This document shows positions 6,575-13,536 of a DNA stretch of 16,546 bases, piece after piece. The stretch comes from Candidatus Bathyarchaeota archaeon (GTDB lineage: Archaea; Thermoproteota; Bathyarchaeia; Bathyarchaeales; Bathyarchaeaceae). The notes below the pieces were generated by a model. It saw only the letters and a program-made list of their open reading frames with translations, ran no database searches and was not told the DNA's origin. Within the stretch, counting starts at the first letter, position 1. Each line of letters opens with the position of its first letter. The stretch covers positions 1-16,546 of the forward strand of contig JACUTO010000018.1 of the NCBI GenBank assembly GCA_014859755.1, read 5' to 3'. The translations under genes were made by a program, and so were the position numbers.

Positions 6575-6697
6575 ACTTTAACTTCCTTTCTATCCGGGTA
6601 TCTTTATGCGTGCGTTATTTTTTAAAGTTTTTTCTCTTCGATTCCTCCTTGGCATGTGTTTTTCCTACTCGTTCTTCTTCAGATTCTGAATTCTTCC

Positions 6698-6859
6698 TTA
6701 AGTTTGAATTGCCTTTATGATCTCGGGATTTTCGCTTAGCGATTTTAGGAGCTTTGGAAGAAGTCTTTTGCCCATGTAATAGCTGATAATCCAAGTTAGC
6801 AGAGTTCCAAGCACAACTCCACTGGCAATACTAACTATGCTAAGCAACACATCCAGCAT
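6698..6859 (-). CDS. Small membrane protein (53 residues)
   Basis: The minus strand from ATG 6859 to TAA 6698 encodes MLDVLLSIVSIASGVVLGTL followed by LTWIISYYMGKRLLPKLLKS and a short acidic/polar tail. One long membrane helix is followed by a basic amphipathic segment. Start choice: GGAG lies 6 nt before the ATG at 6859; in-frame ATGs at 6865 and 6871 lack proper spacing. It begins 24 nt after the stop of the frameshifted gene upstream (6884), so the two probably form one transcript. Family unknown; composition (near 44% GC) is like the main genome and unlike the glycosyltransferase that follows. Confidence 0.55.
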   Translation of the reverse strand: MLDVLLSIVSIASGVVLGTLLTWIISYYMGKRLLPKLLKSLSENPEIIKAIQT

Positions 6860-6883
6860 GTTCATCTCCATTACCACATTATT

Positions 6884-7133
6884 CTATCCAAGCGCACATC
6901 TTTTCTTCATTTCTTTTCGTGAACCACTATAGGGTTCCTGGGCTTCATATGTTATTACGTAAACTATAGTGGTGATGTGTTCTCGGCTTCCAAAACTAAG
7001 TTTCACGTCCAAGATTCTAGCACCCTTATCCTGAAGGTTTTTTTAATATCCTGTTTATTGATGTGGTATCTTTCTCTGTGTCAAACCTGCCCGAAGTGCT
7101 GAAGGAGCTAACTAATTGGACAAAAACAGGCAA
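6884..7133 (-). pseudogene. Small conserved-looking gene broken by a +1 frameshift
   Basis: Two minus-strand frames join naturally at an A7 run (T7 at 7038-7044 on the plus strand). The first encodes LPVFVQLVSSFSTSGRFDTE and KDTTSINRILK; the second continues NLQDKGARILDVKLSFGSRE, HITTIVYVITYEAQEPYSGS and a basic end. Reading six A instead of seven gives an unbroken 82-residue alpha/beta protein. TTG at 7133 has GAGG 7 nt upstream; an ATG at 7169 (MCKHCDTSRGEK) is another option without a ribosome-binding site. It lies divergent to UbiA, on the minus-strand side of promoter copy C. The codon at the conserved minus-strand start of that module (GTG 7234, VTQKTLVD) is in a different frame, so there may be a second lesion or a short leader ORF. 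It could also be an intact gene with a homopolymer sequencing error. Confidence 0.5.
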
Positions 7134-7255
7134 TTTTTCGCCTCTACTCGTATCGCAGTGCTTGCACATGGTCTAGTTTTGCCGCTTTTCGGGCTGGATG
7201 CCGCACATGCATCCACTAAGGTTTTTTGGGTCACATGTTCACAACACCAAAATTT

Positions 7256-7283
7256 ATATATATCAAAATTTAAAAGTTTTGCG
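7256..7283. promoter_or_regulatory. Shared divergent promoter/operator element, copy C (UbiA)
   Basis: ATATATATCAAAATTTAAA followed by AGTTTTGCG, matching 25 of 28 bases of copies B and D. The CAAAA-N8-TTTTG arms are preserved. It lies 34 nt before the UbiA ATG. On the other side, 21 nt separate it from GTG 7234, which reads VTQKTLVD on the minus strand and resembles MTQKSLAD at copy D. Confidence 0.7.
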
Positions 7284-7317
7284 ATCTGTAATATCAAGCA
7301 AACTGGAAAGACTTAGA

Positions 7318-8199
7318 ATGTTTCAATATTTTAGGGCTTGCAGAGTTGATAGCTGGCTTGGATGGGTTTTCAGCTTTGGTTTGGGAAGCGTTCTTTTTGA
7401 TCTCACGCCCTTTGAACGTGGCGTTATAGTGTTTATAGCTTTCTCGCTTGTTACAGCCAGTGTTTTCGTTTTGAATCAATACTTCGACCGTGAGGTGGAC
7501 CGAAAGAATAAAGTTAAGTCATGTCTACCCGTTGCGTCTGGAAGAATAACACCACGGAAAGCGTTGATTTTTTCCTTATCGCTGTCCATCCTAGGCTTAA
7601 CTCTGGTTTTCATAGTCGATCTCCATCTTTCCCCCTTGTTTCTTGTCTATCTCGGATTATGGACTGCCTATTCCGCTCCACCCTTCAAACTTAAGGCTGT
7701 GCCGGTTGCAGACTTCATTGTTTCAGGTTTGGGTGCCGGACTTCTCCCGTTCTTCATGGGTTTGGGAGTGACTCACAACCTAAGTGCTGGTGTTTCATCA
7801 ATTATATTAGGTGTTACGCCCCTAATATTGATTCATTCTGGGTGCCACATCATCCAAGCCGTCGGAGACTACGAAGTAGACAGTAAAACGGGGATTAACA
7901 CCTCTGCTGTTAGGTATGGGAAGAAGAAAGGTGTTATAGTTGCTGGGTTTATGTTATTTACGGCGTTTTTCTCGCCATTTGTCTACTCAGCTTTTGGTCT
8001 ACTTTCTTACAAGCACTTACTTTTGTTTTTTGTACTTCTTCCGCTTTCCATACCCGTTGCCATGCGATATGCAGATGTGTTGAGAAAACCTTCAACAAGA
8101 AACGTTGTTAATCTACAGAAAATAGCTAGAAAGTATGGGACCATCGCAATAGCCGTAGTGTGGGCTTATACGCTCTTCGTAAAAATTGCTGGCTTCTAA
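7318..8199 (+). CDS. UbiA-family prenyltransferase (DGGGP synthase or BchG-like)
   Basis: A 293-residue polytopic membrane enzyme with about eight or nine hydrophobic helices. It has both aspartate motifs that bind Mg-diphosphate: N53-xxx-D57-xxx-D61 (NQYFDREVD) and D184-xxx-D188 (GDYEVDSKTG), plus YSAPPFKLK (118-126) found in archaeal digeranylgeranylglyceryl-phosphate synthases and chlorophyll synthases. It would transfer a C20 prenyl chain to a lipid or ring acceptor. DGGGP synthase makes the second ether bond of archaeal lipids; a UbiA protein from an uncultured MCG archaeon was reported to act as bacteriochlorophyll synthase, so the acceptor is open. The ATG at 7318 is chosen over an open upstream frame (from 7198) because that extension would run through the promoter element and encodes no membrane or conserved sequence; GGAAAG lies 7 nt before the ATG. 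Confidence 0.85.
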   Translation: MFQYFRACRVDSWLGWVFSFGLGSVLFDLTPFERGVIVFIAFSLVTASVFVLNQYFDREVDRKNKVKSCLPVASGRITPRKALIFSLSLSILGLTLVFIVDLHLSPLFLVYLGLWTAYSAPPFKLKAVPVADFIVSGLGAGLLPFFMGLGVTHNLSAGVSSIILGVTPLILIHSGCHIIQAVGDYEVDSKTGINTSAVRYGKKKGVIVAGFMLFTAFFSPFVYSAFGLLSYKHLLLFFVLLPLSIPVAMRYADVLRKPSTRNVVNLQKIARKYGTIAIAVVWAYTLFVKIAGF

Positions 8200-8239
8200 G
8201 GGCTTAACGTGAAGGAAAGAAGTGTTGGCACTTAAATTT

Positions 8240-8257
8240 TATGTATCAAATTCAATG
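8240..8257 (+). promoter_or_regulatory. Possible degenerate copy of the shared element before the glycosyltransferase
   Basis: TATGTATCAAATTCAATG resembles TATATATCAAAATTTAAATG with one gap and a few changes. It lies 59 nt upstream of the ATG at 8316. AT-rich context makes chance similarity possible. Confidence 0.25.
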
Positions 8258-8315
8258 ATTGATTCGATGCGGTTCATAATTAGTATCAGACTTTGAAAAC
8301 CGACAATAAATCAAG

Positions 8316-9446
8316 ATGGTTAATGGCACAATGACGCCCAAAGAGAAGAAAGTTAGTGTCTTTATACCTGTTTACGAGAACTCGGATTCATTGGAAGAGC
8401 TACTAGAAGATTTAACAAACGACTCGTATGAAAACAAGGAAATTTTTGTTATGATAGATAAACCTAATGAAAAATCGTTAGAAGTTGCCAAGAAATATGG
8501 GAGCAAAGTAAATTTTACTTTAAATGGGCAAAGAAGGGGCAAGGTGGATGTTTTAAACAGTGCCGTAAAAAACTGTGAGGGCGAAATTCTAGTTTTCCTT
8601 GATTCCGACGTTAGACTTGGGGATTCAAAGGAGTTTTTGGGAGTAATAGAAAGGGAGATGGAAGGAGTTGATATTCTTGATGTGAAAAAGAGAATTGGGA
8701 GAGACTCCTTCATACCGAGAATGGTAAATTATGAGTACATCAGCTCCAACTTTGGGAACTACCTTTATTCAAAGCTGATAAAGAGATGCTTCGGTATTAA
8801 TGGAGCCGCTTTTGCTATAAAAAGAGAGGCTTTTGGGGAGGTTGGAGGGTTTTCGAAGGTGGTTTCAGAGGATTTGGATATAGCGGTTAAGGTTCTCCTA
8901 AAGAATAAACAGTTCAAATACACAGATAAGGTGGGGGTTTACACAAAGGCCCCTTCTAACTGGAGAAGCTGGTTTGCTCAAAGAAAAAGGTGGAGTATAG
9001 GTACTGGTTTATGGCTTAAGGATCACTGGAGAAACTTAATAAAGTACGCGGCAAAGTATCCACACGTTGCAATCCCAAGCATTCTTATTCTTTTTCCAAC
9101 GTTAATTCCAATAGTCCTCAGTTATGTTTTCTCGAACTTTTTAGGCTACAAAATTATTGATCTCATTCTTATGCTTTTGGCAACAAGGTTCAGTTTCTTG
9201 ATTCCATTTCTCTTTTCAAGTTCATTAGCACTAGTTCTCTTAACAAGTTGGGTGAATTTTTTCATAAGCTTCCTCCTCTTTTCCGTTCTGTTTTACTCAG
9301 CTTCAAGGAAGCTAAAGCTACACTTCAATTTTCTGGAATTCCTAATCTACTACTTCTTTTATCAACCGCTTGCCTTCTTCACTCTGATAGTGGGCATAAT
9401 CACGCCCTTTCTCTTTTCGAAGTATAAATTAGATTGGAAAGTTTGA
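8316..9446 (+). CDS. Processive-type membrane glycosyltransferase, family 2
   Basis: A 376-residue enzyme. The cytosolic GT-A domain has VSVFIPVYENSDSLEELLED, GKVDVLNSAVKNCEGEILVF, DSD (Asp96-Asp98, metal and UDP-sugar), SEDLD (Glu185-Asp186) and QRKRW (222-226), the QxxRW signature of cellulose/hyaluronan-synthase-like and related lipid glycosyltransferases. From about 250 on it is almost entirely hydrophobic, with four or five membrane helices (ILILFPTLIPIVLSYVF; FLIPFLFSSSLALVLL; FFISFLLFSVLFYSA; LAFFTLIVGIITPFLF). It would add sugars to a membrane lipid or polymer at the inner face. It lies 116 bp after UbiA on the same strand. The ATG at 8316 has no ribosome-binding site, so a leaderless or short-leader mRNA is likely; ATG 8331 is the alternative. 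The acceptor is unknown; a membrane glycolipid fits the context. Confidence 0.85.
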   Translation: MVNGTMTPKEKKVSVFIPVYENSDSLEELLEDLTNDSYENKEIFVMIDKPNEKSLEVAKKYGSKVNFTLNGQRRGKVDVLNSAVKNCEGEILVFLDSDVRLGDSKEFLGVIEREMEGVDILDVKKRIGRDSFIPRMVNYEYISSNFGNYLYSKLIKRCFGINGAAFAIKREAFGEVGGFSKVVSEDLDIAVKVLLKNKQFKYTDKVGVYTKAPSNWRSWFAQRKRWSIGTGLWLKDHWRNLIKYAAKYPHVAIPSILILFPTLIPIVLSYVFSNFLGYKIIDLILMLLATRFSFLIPFLFSSSLALVLLTSWVNFFISFLLFSVLFYSASRKLKLHFNFLEFLIYYFFYQPLAFFTLIVGIITPFLFSKYKLDWKV

Positions 9447-9557
9447 TGCCAACTCCACCACCAATGCGAACACTCACAAAACTTGCCTTGCAGGCTCTTA
9501 TGTGAGAGTCCGCTACGCCGAAAACCGAGAAACAGTGGAAGTTCTTCGTATCACTTT

Positions 9558-9839
9558 TCATTTTACTTCATTACGCCGAGAAACGGCATGTTCCTCGTAC
9601 GATGCGACTTCCCCAGTCTCCGGGTTTATCTGAAGCCTGAAAGACCTCTCAGCCCCGAAGAAATATGCCCGCTTGAATTGCACTTCTCCATGTAATACCC
9701 AAGTATTTCTCTCTCTATACACCGTCCTCAGAAAGATTCGCTCCACCCTAGAGTGTTTTTGTTTGATAAACTCCCTAGCTCCTGCTTCTGCCTGAGAACG
9801 TTCTCTCTCTACCGAATCTGCAAGGCTTTTCTGGGTCAT
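9558..9839 (-). CDS. Small protein of unknown function divergent from radical SAM 2
   Basis: A 93-residue product starting MTQKSLADSVERERSQAEAG. The first 30 residues are a charged helix; the rest (RIFLRTVYRERNTWVLHGEV, then FKRAYFFGAERSFRLQINPE and TGEVASYEE) looks like an antiparallel sheet of the kind seen in small PepSY-like or SHOCT-adjacent archaeal proteins, where NTWVLxGEV...F.LQINPETGEV is typical. The ATG at 9839 has GGTGG about 8 nt upstream and lies exactly 21 nt from the shared promoter element, the same as the divergent starts at copies B and C. Charged, strand-patterned sequence with a normal codon pattern supports real coding over the plus-strand frame at 9483-9695. A diverged duplicate of its 3' end (YEE...RR) appears to follow the stop. 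Role unknown. Confidence 0.65.
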   Translation of the reverse strand: MTQKSLADSVERERSQAEAGAREFIKQKHSRVERIFLRTVYRERNTWVLHGEVQFKRAYFFGAERSFRLQINPETGEVASYEEHAVSRRNEVK

Positions 9840-9860
9840 GTGTCCACCACCAAAAGATAG

Positions 9861-9888
9861 ATATATATCAAAATTTAAATGTTTTGTA
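9861..9888. promoter_or_regulatory. Shared divergent promoter/operator element, copy D (radical SAM 2 operon)
   Basis: All 28 bases equal copy B (3539-3566): ATATATATCAAAATTTAAA, then TGTTTTGTA. Downstream similarity continues (TATAATATATTTCCAACC against GAGAATATACTTCAATCC). The element sits 43 nt before the leader ORF at 9932 and 135 nt before the radical SAM 2 start. Confidence 0.7.
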
Positions 9889-9931
9889 AATTATAATATA
9901 TTTCCAACCAACCCATAGAAGGAATGGTTTC

Positions 9932-10030
9932 ATGAATTTGAGGAAAAGAGGAAATCTGAACGCGACTCGTATTAAAGGCATGACCATTCAATTACCCGCA
10001 TTTGATCCAAATGAGGAAAAAACATGTTAA
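9932..10030 (+). CDS. Leader ORF overlapping the radical SAM 2 start
   Basis: A 32-residue frame, MNLRKRGNLNATRIKGMTIQ followed by LPAFDPNEEKTC, starts with AGAAGGA about 8 nt upstream, a better ribosome-binding site than most genes here. Its TAA (10028-10030) overlaps the first codons of radical SAM 2 (ATG 10024) by 7 nt, so the two are likely translationally coupled. The basic first half and acidic second half show no membrane helix. It may be a regulatory leader peptide, a small partner protein, or a chance frame in a long 5' leader. No such leader exists before radical SAM 1, which has only about 40 nt after the same element. Confidence 0.4.
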   Translation: MNLRKRGNLNATRIKGMTIQLPAFDPNEEKTC

Positions 10031-11589
10031 GTAAACAAGGAATAAAAATTGTTCTAACAGCTTCAGCGACAGAGATGAGTGACTTTCACAGAAGCTCGTT
10101 TTTTGCCTTCATGGGGGGGTTTCCAAAGGGTCCAATACCATTATGGTTGCCACGGAAGTGGCTGTATCCACCAGTAGAAAACAACCATAACAGTACCGCA
10201 AAATATGCGCCTTACGGACTTAGAAAAGTTGAGGCTGTACTTTTAGAAAATGGATTCGACGAATCGGATGTTGCTGTTGTTCATCCTTACGATCTTGACG
10301 CCTTCATAGGTCCAGATACGAAGGTCGTTGGCGTATCAACTATGGACCCTTTAGGGATGGGGTACGTTAGTAAAACATATTCTTCATTAATTGGTGGTGG
10401 AGAGCCCACGAATTCTATAGAATTTAGAAATCTAATGAGGTACATAAGCCTACAGAAACATAAACCGAAGATCATAGTTGGCGGTGGTGGAGCATGGCAA
10501 CTTGAACATAAAAATGTAACAAAATCTTACGGAATCGATTGCGTGGTGATCGGAGAAAGTGAAACGGTACTTACAGCGCTTTTTACCAGAGCTATAAAAG
10601 GAGGGGATCTTCCTCAGGTAGTTCGCACTAAGACAAGCCCCAAGAATGAAGAAATACCAACGATTAAACATGCATCGATTCATGGGTGCGTAGAAATCTC
10701 AAGAGGCTGTGGCCGAAACTGCCAATTTTGCACACCTACAATGCAAGAAAGAAGGGACTTTCCACTCGATAAGATCATGAAAGAGGTGGAGGTCAACCTC
10801 GCAGAAGGAGCAAAGATGATCACTCTCAGCACAGAAGACATTTTCTTATACGGTGCCGAAAACAACGGTTTCATCCCTGACAAGGAAGCGGTTATAAAAT
10901 TACTTAGAAAAGTCGCATCGCACCCGGGAGTAAAAGGCGTTCAACCATCTCACATGTCATTGGCTCCAGCCGTCTACGATCCTACTATAGTCAGGGAAAT
11001 ATCGGAAATACTGATCGAACACAACTGTTATGGCTATCGTGGAAAACCGATTGTGACAGCTGAGACGGGAATAGAAACAGGGAGTACCCGTCTTATCCGA
11101 AAATACATGGCAGGAAAACCGCTTCCATTTAAACCTGAAGAATGGAGCGAGCTTGTCTGCCAAGCCTTTGGAATTTTAAACGACAACGATTGGTATCCAT
11201 TAGCTACATTAATTATAGGTCTACCAGATGAAACCGAAGACGACGTAACAGAGACACTCCAATTGATCGATGATCTAAACAAATATAGAGCCTTCTTTGT
11301 CCCATTGCTTTTCGTTCCCCTAGAAAGCTGCCTTCTAAACAATCAATGTGGAGCTGAATTGGATTCCCTTTCGAAGGCACGATGGGAGCTTCTCACAAAA
11401 TGCTGGGAATATAACGCTAGTGTTTGGCGATCATCCTATTTGGAATATCGATTTCGCAATCCCTTGATTTGCAACGTTGTTACCAAATTCTTTCTTCCTT
11501 TGACCGGGTTGGTCTCTGGTCTCTACTATGGAGCAAAACATGGAAAAATTGTAAAGGATTCTATCTGGAATATGACTGGAGTTACCTGA
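10024..11589 (+). CDS. Cobalamin-type radical SAM enzyme 2, GrsA/GrsB-like
   Basis: A 521-residue paralogue of the 3607-5220 product, colinear throughout. The cobalamin-like domain has KVVGVSTMDPLGMG, KIIVGGGGAWQLE and CVVIGES; the radical SAM cluster site is SRGCGRNCQFC with Cys229, Cys233 and Cys236 at the same residue numbers as in paralogue 1; downstream are TAETGIETGSTRLIRKY and TLIIGLPDETEDD. The end differs: two weakly hydrophobic stretches (FFLPLTGLVSGLYYGAKHG) could touch the membrane. The conserved YAPYGLRKVEAVLL and VHPYDLDAFIGPDTKVVGVS blocks are what make me think of the archaeal GDGT ring synthases, where GrsA and GrsB paralogues place rings at different positions. Two paralogues under one promoter element fits such a division of labour. 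GAGGA lies about 6 nt before the ATG. First large gene of the operon. Confidence 0.8.
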   Translation: MLSKQGIKIVLTASATEMSDFHRSSFFAFMGGFPKGPIPLWLPRKWLYPPVENNHNSTAKYAPYGLRKVEAVLLENGFDESDVAVVHPYDLDAFIGPDTKVVGVSTMDPLGMGYVSKTYSSLIGGGEPTNSIEFRNLMRYISLQKHKPKIIVGGGGAWQLEHKNVTKSYGIDCVVIGESETVLTALFTRAIKGGDLPQVVRTKTSPKNEEIPTIKHASIHGCVEISRGCGRNCQFCTPTMQERRDFPLDKIMKEVEVNLAEGAKMITLSTEDIFLYGAENNGFIPDKEAVIKLLRKVASHPGVKGVQPSHMSLAPAVYDPTIVREISEILIEHNCYGYRGKPIVTAETGIETGSTRLIRKYMAGKPLPFKPEEWSELVCQAFGILNDNDWYPLATLIIGLPDETEDDVTETLQLIDDLNKYRAFFVPLLFVPLESCLLNNQCGAELDSLSKARWELLTKCWEYNASVWRSSYLEYRFRNPLICNVVTKFFLPLTGLVSGLYYGAKHGKIVKDSIWNMTGVT

Positions 11590-11669
11590 AATATGCAACT
11601 TTTTCACAACTTACTTTGTACCAAATACGCCGTCAAACCACTAACCTATCTGAAAAAGGTGCGTTCAAG

Positions 11670-13532
11670 ATGACCTATAAAAGAATTTTGTTGGTGAAAC
11701 CAAAAGGAAGAAAAGGTTTAGGCTTTGCATCAGACTTGATTCCCATAGGCTTGGAATACATCGCCGCGTCAATAGAGTACGTCGTTGAAGAAGTTCACAT
11801 AATTGATATGGAGCTTGAGCAACGCTCATTCAAGTATTTTCTTGATCTTTTTCGTCCTGATTTAGTGGGAATAACAATGTCGGCCACCGATCACAACGAG
11901 GGATTGCGTCTGGCCAAAATCGCCAAAGAAAATGGCATAACAACCATACTGGGAGGCTATCATCCAACCCTCGTGCCAGACGAATTACTTTCACATCCAC
12001 ACGTTGATATGGTGGTTCGCGGTGAAGGGGAGCATACGATAAAAGAGCTGGTGCAAAAAGGTTCTGCCGAAAGTGTTCTAGGAGTTTCGTACAAGAAAGA
12101 TGGAAACGTGATTCATAACAAAGATCGTCCTGTGATTGAAAACTTAGATTCATTACCTTTTCCAGCACGACACCTAAGGAGACAAAAGTACAATAATCGT
12201 ATGAATAATAACGATAGGGAAATTGATGTCATCAGCACCTCTCGTGGTTGTTGGGGACGGTGTAGCTTTTGTTGCGAACCCCACATGAATAGGAGTCTTC
12301 AGCGTTTTCGCTCGCCTGAAAATGTGATGGAAGAACTGTTAGAAGTAGTATCTTTTCACAATGGGAAACCGCTGCAAATTCTTGTGGTGGATCCCAATTT
12401 CATGGGCAATCCTGAAACAATTGATCGTTTGTGCGACTTGCTGCACAAGAATAAACTGGACATAAGATTCTCCGTTATGACGAGGGTAGACAGCGTTGCT
12501 AAGCATCCTCGACTCATCAAAAAAATGTGTGACAACGGCATCCTCGATTACGAATTAGGAATTGAAAGTCCAAATTTAAGGGATTTAAAAAACACACGGA
12601 AAGGAATAACCCTTGAGATGCAAAGAAAGGCCATGAAAATACTACGGGATAATGGTGCTAACGTTTCAGGCACTTTTGTCATCGGTCTGCCAGGTCAGAC
12701 TGAGGAGGAGATAAAACAGTTTCCGGTTTACGCTAAAGAGATAGGGTTAATGAACGCGGCATTTGGCATCACGACACCGTTTCCTGGAACCGAATTTCAC
12801 AACAATTTCGATAAAAAGGGTTTGATTGTCGAGCGCGATTGGACAAAATATGATGAAATGCATTCTGTGTTCAGATTAAATGGGATGAGCAGAAAACGAC
12901 TGGAAGAATTGCAAACCTATTGCATGGCAAGATTTTGGACGTTAAACACGTTCATAGATAGAGTTAAAGTTTTGCGGAAGAGGTCGGACAAGAAGGTGTC
13001 ATTAGAATATTTCATAGAAGATATTGTCGGAAAGGTGAGATTTGGCAGAAATGCTGGATGTGATCTGCGAAAAAAAGAATTTGAGAATCATCTTAATGCG
13101 GTTCTAGAGGCAATCGTAGATGCTGAAAGTGAAGAAAAAGAAAGAAAAATAGACATGCACGATGTCATAGAAATGTCTAGGTTTCTTGGAATTCTAGGTT
13201 CGCAAAAGATACAGTGTGCTTTCATATATAAGGAACAGCCCCCCGTTAGCTACATCATAAAAACCAAGAGTGGCAGCAGTGGCACTGTAGAGTACACGAA
13301 AACTGTTTCTGGAAAACAGAATGACGCGACAATAAACATTGACATCGACTTAAATGGGGCAATAAATTCAATTGACGATAATTTGTCGTTGATTTTGATA
13401 AGAACATGCATTTCCTTGATAAAATCAGCACGAAATGTGAAAGGCGTTTGGAATGTGTTCAGATTGTTTGCCGCAATAGGCATAGACTGTGCTGTCACAT
13501 TCCTTCATGAAAATATGAAAAACAAGATGTGA
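11670..13532 (+). CDS. B12-binding radical SAM enzyme 3 with C-terminal extension
   Basis: A 620-residue protein. The N-terminal B12-binding domain (about 1-150) has PIGLEYIAASIE, DLVGITMSATDHNEG, TTILGGYHPTLVPDELL and DMVVRGEGEHT; the radical SAM core has STSRGCWGRCSFC with Cys194, Cys198 and Cys201, then GIESPNLRDLKNTRKGI and GTFVIGLPGQTEEE. This is the BchE/HpnP-like class B layout, distinct from the other two enzymes. Residues about 440-620 are extra: a helical part, then VSYIIKTKSGSSGTVEYTKT, DATINIDIDLNGAINSIDDN and further helices, which recall an SCP2-like lipid-binding domain. It may act on a lipid chain or methylate it. The ATG at 11670 has AAAAGGTG about 8 nt upstream; the open frame from 11424 overlaps radical SAM 2 and its product there is not protein-like. 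Gap to the next gene is 4 nt. Confidence 0.82.
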   Translation: MTYKRILLVKPKGRKGLGFASDLIPIGLEYIAASIEYVVEEVHIIDMELEQRSFKYFLDLFRPDLVGITMSATDHNEGLRLAKIAKENGITTILGGYHPTLVPDELLSHPHVDMVVRGEGEHTIKELVQKGSAESVLGVSYKKDGNVIHNKDRPVIENLDSLPFPARHLRRQKYNNRMNNNDREIDVISTSRGCWGRCSFCCEPHMNRSLQRFRSPENVMEELLEVVSFHNGKPLQILVVDPNFMGNPETIDRLCDLLHKNKLDIRFSVMTRVDSVAKHPRLIKKMCDNGILDYELGIESPNLRDLKNTRKGITLEMQRKAMKILRDNGANVSGTFVIGLPGQTEEEIKQFPVYAKEIGLMNAAFGITTPFPGTEFHNNFDKKGLIVERDWTKYDEMHSVFRLNGMSRKRLEELQTYCMARFWTLNTFIDRVKVLRKRSDKKVSLEYFIEDIVGKVRFGRNAGCDLRKKEFENHLNAVLEAIVDAESEEKERKIDMHDVIEMSRFLGILGSQKIQCAFIYKEQPPVSYIIKTKSGSSGTVEYTKTVSGKQNDATINIDIDLNGAINSIDDNLSLILIRTCISLIKSARNVKGVWNVFRLFAAIGIDCAVTFLHENMKNKM

Positions 13533-13536
13533 TAAA

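Noticed and set aside
7112..7297. Minus-strand frame reading through promoter copy C (61 residues)
   Set aside because: Its first 20 codons lie in the operator. Only the part from GTG 7234 (VTQKTLVD) is meaningful, as a remnant of the module's divergent start.
7198..7317. Longer UbiA start (MPHMHPLRFFGSHVHNTKIY)
   Set aside because: The extension passes straight through the conserved promoter element and is not membrane-like or conserved-looking; ATG 7318 has its own ribosome-binding site.
9514..9600. Imperfect direct repeat (TACGCCGA...GAAAC...GTTC.TCGTA) at 9514-9550 and 9572-9600
   Set aside because: It looks like a partial duplication of the 3' end of the minus-strand gene; too diverged and single-copy to call a mobile element or array.
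9483..9695. Plus-strand frame opposite the 93-residue gene
   Set aside because: Composition (Arg/Ser/Pro-rich) is not protein-like, whereas the minus strand has clear strand patterning and a start in the conserved module.
11424..11669. Longer start for radical SAM 3, overlapping the end of radical SAM 2
   Set aside because: The extra 82 residues are an out-of-frame reading of the upstream gene; the B12 domain begins at ATG 11670, which has a ribosome-binding site.
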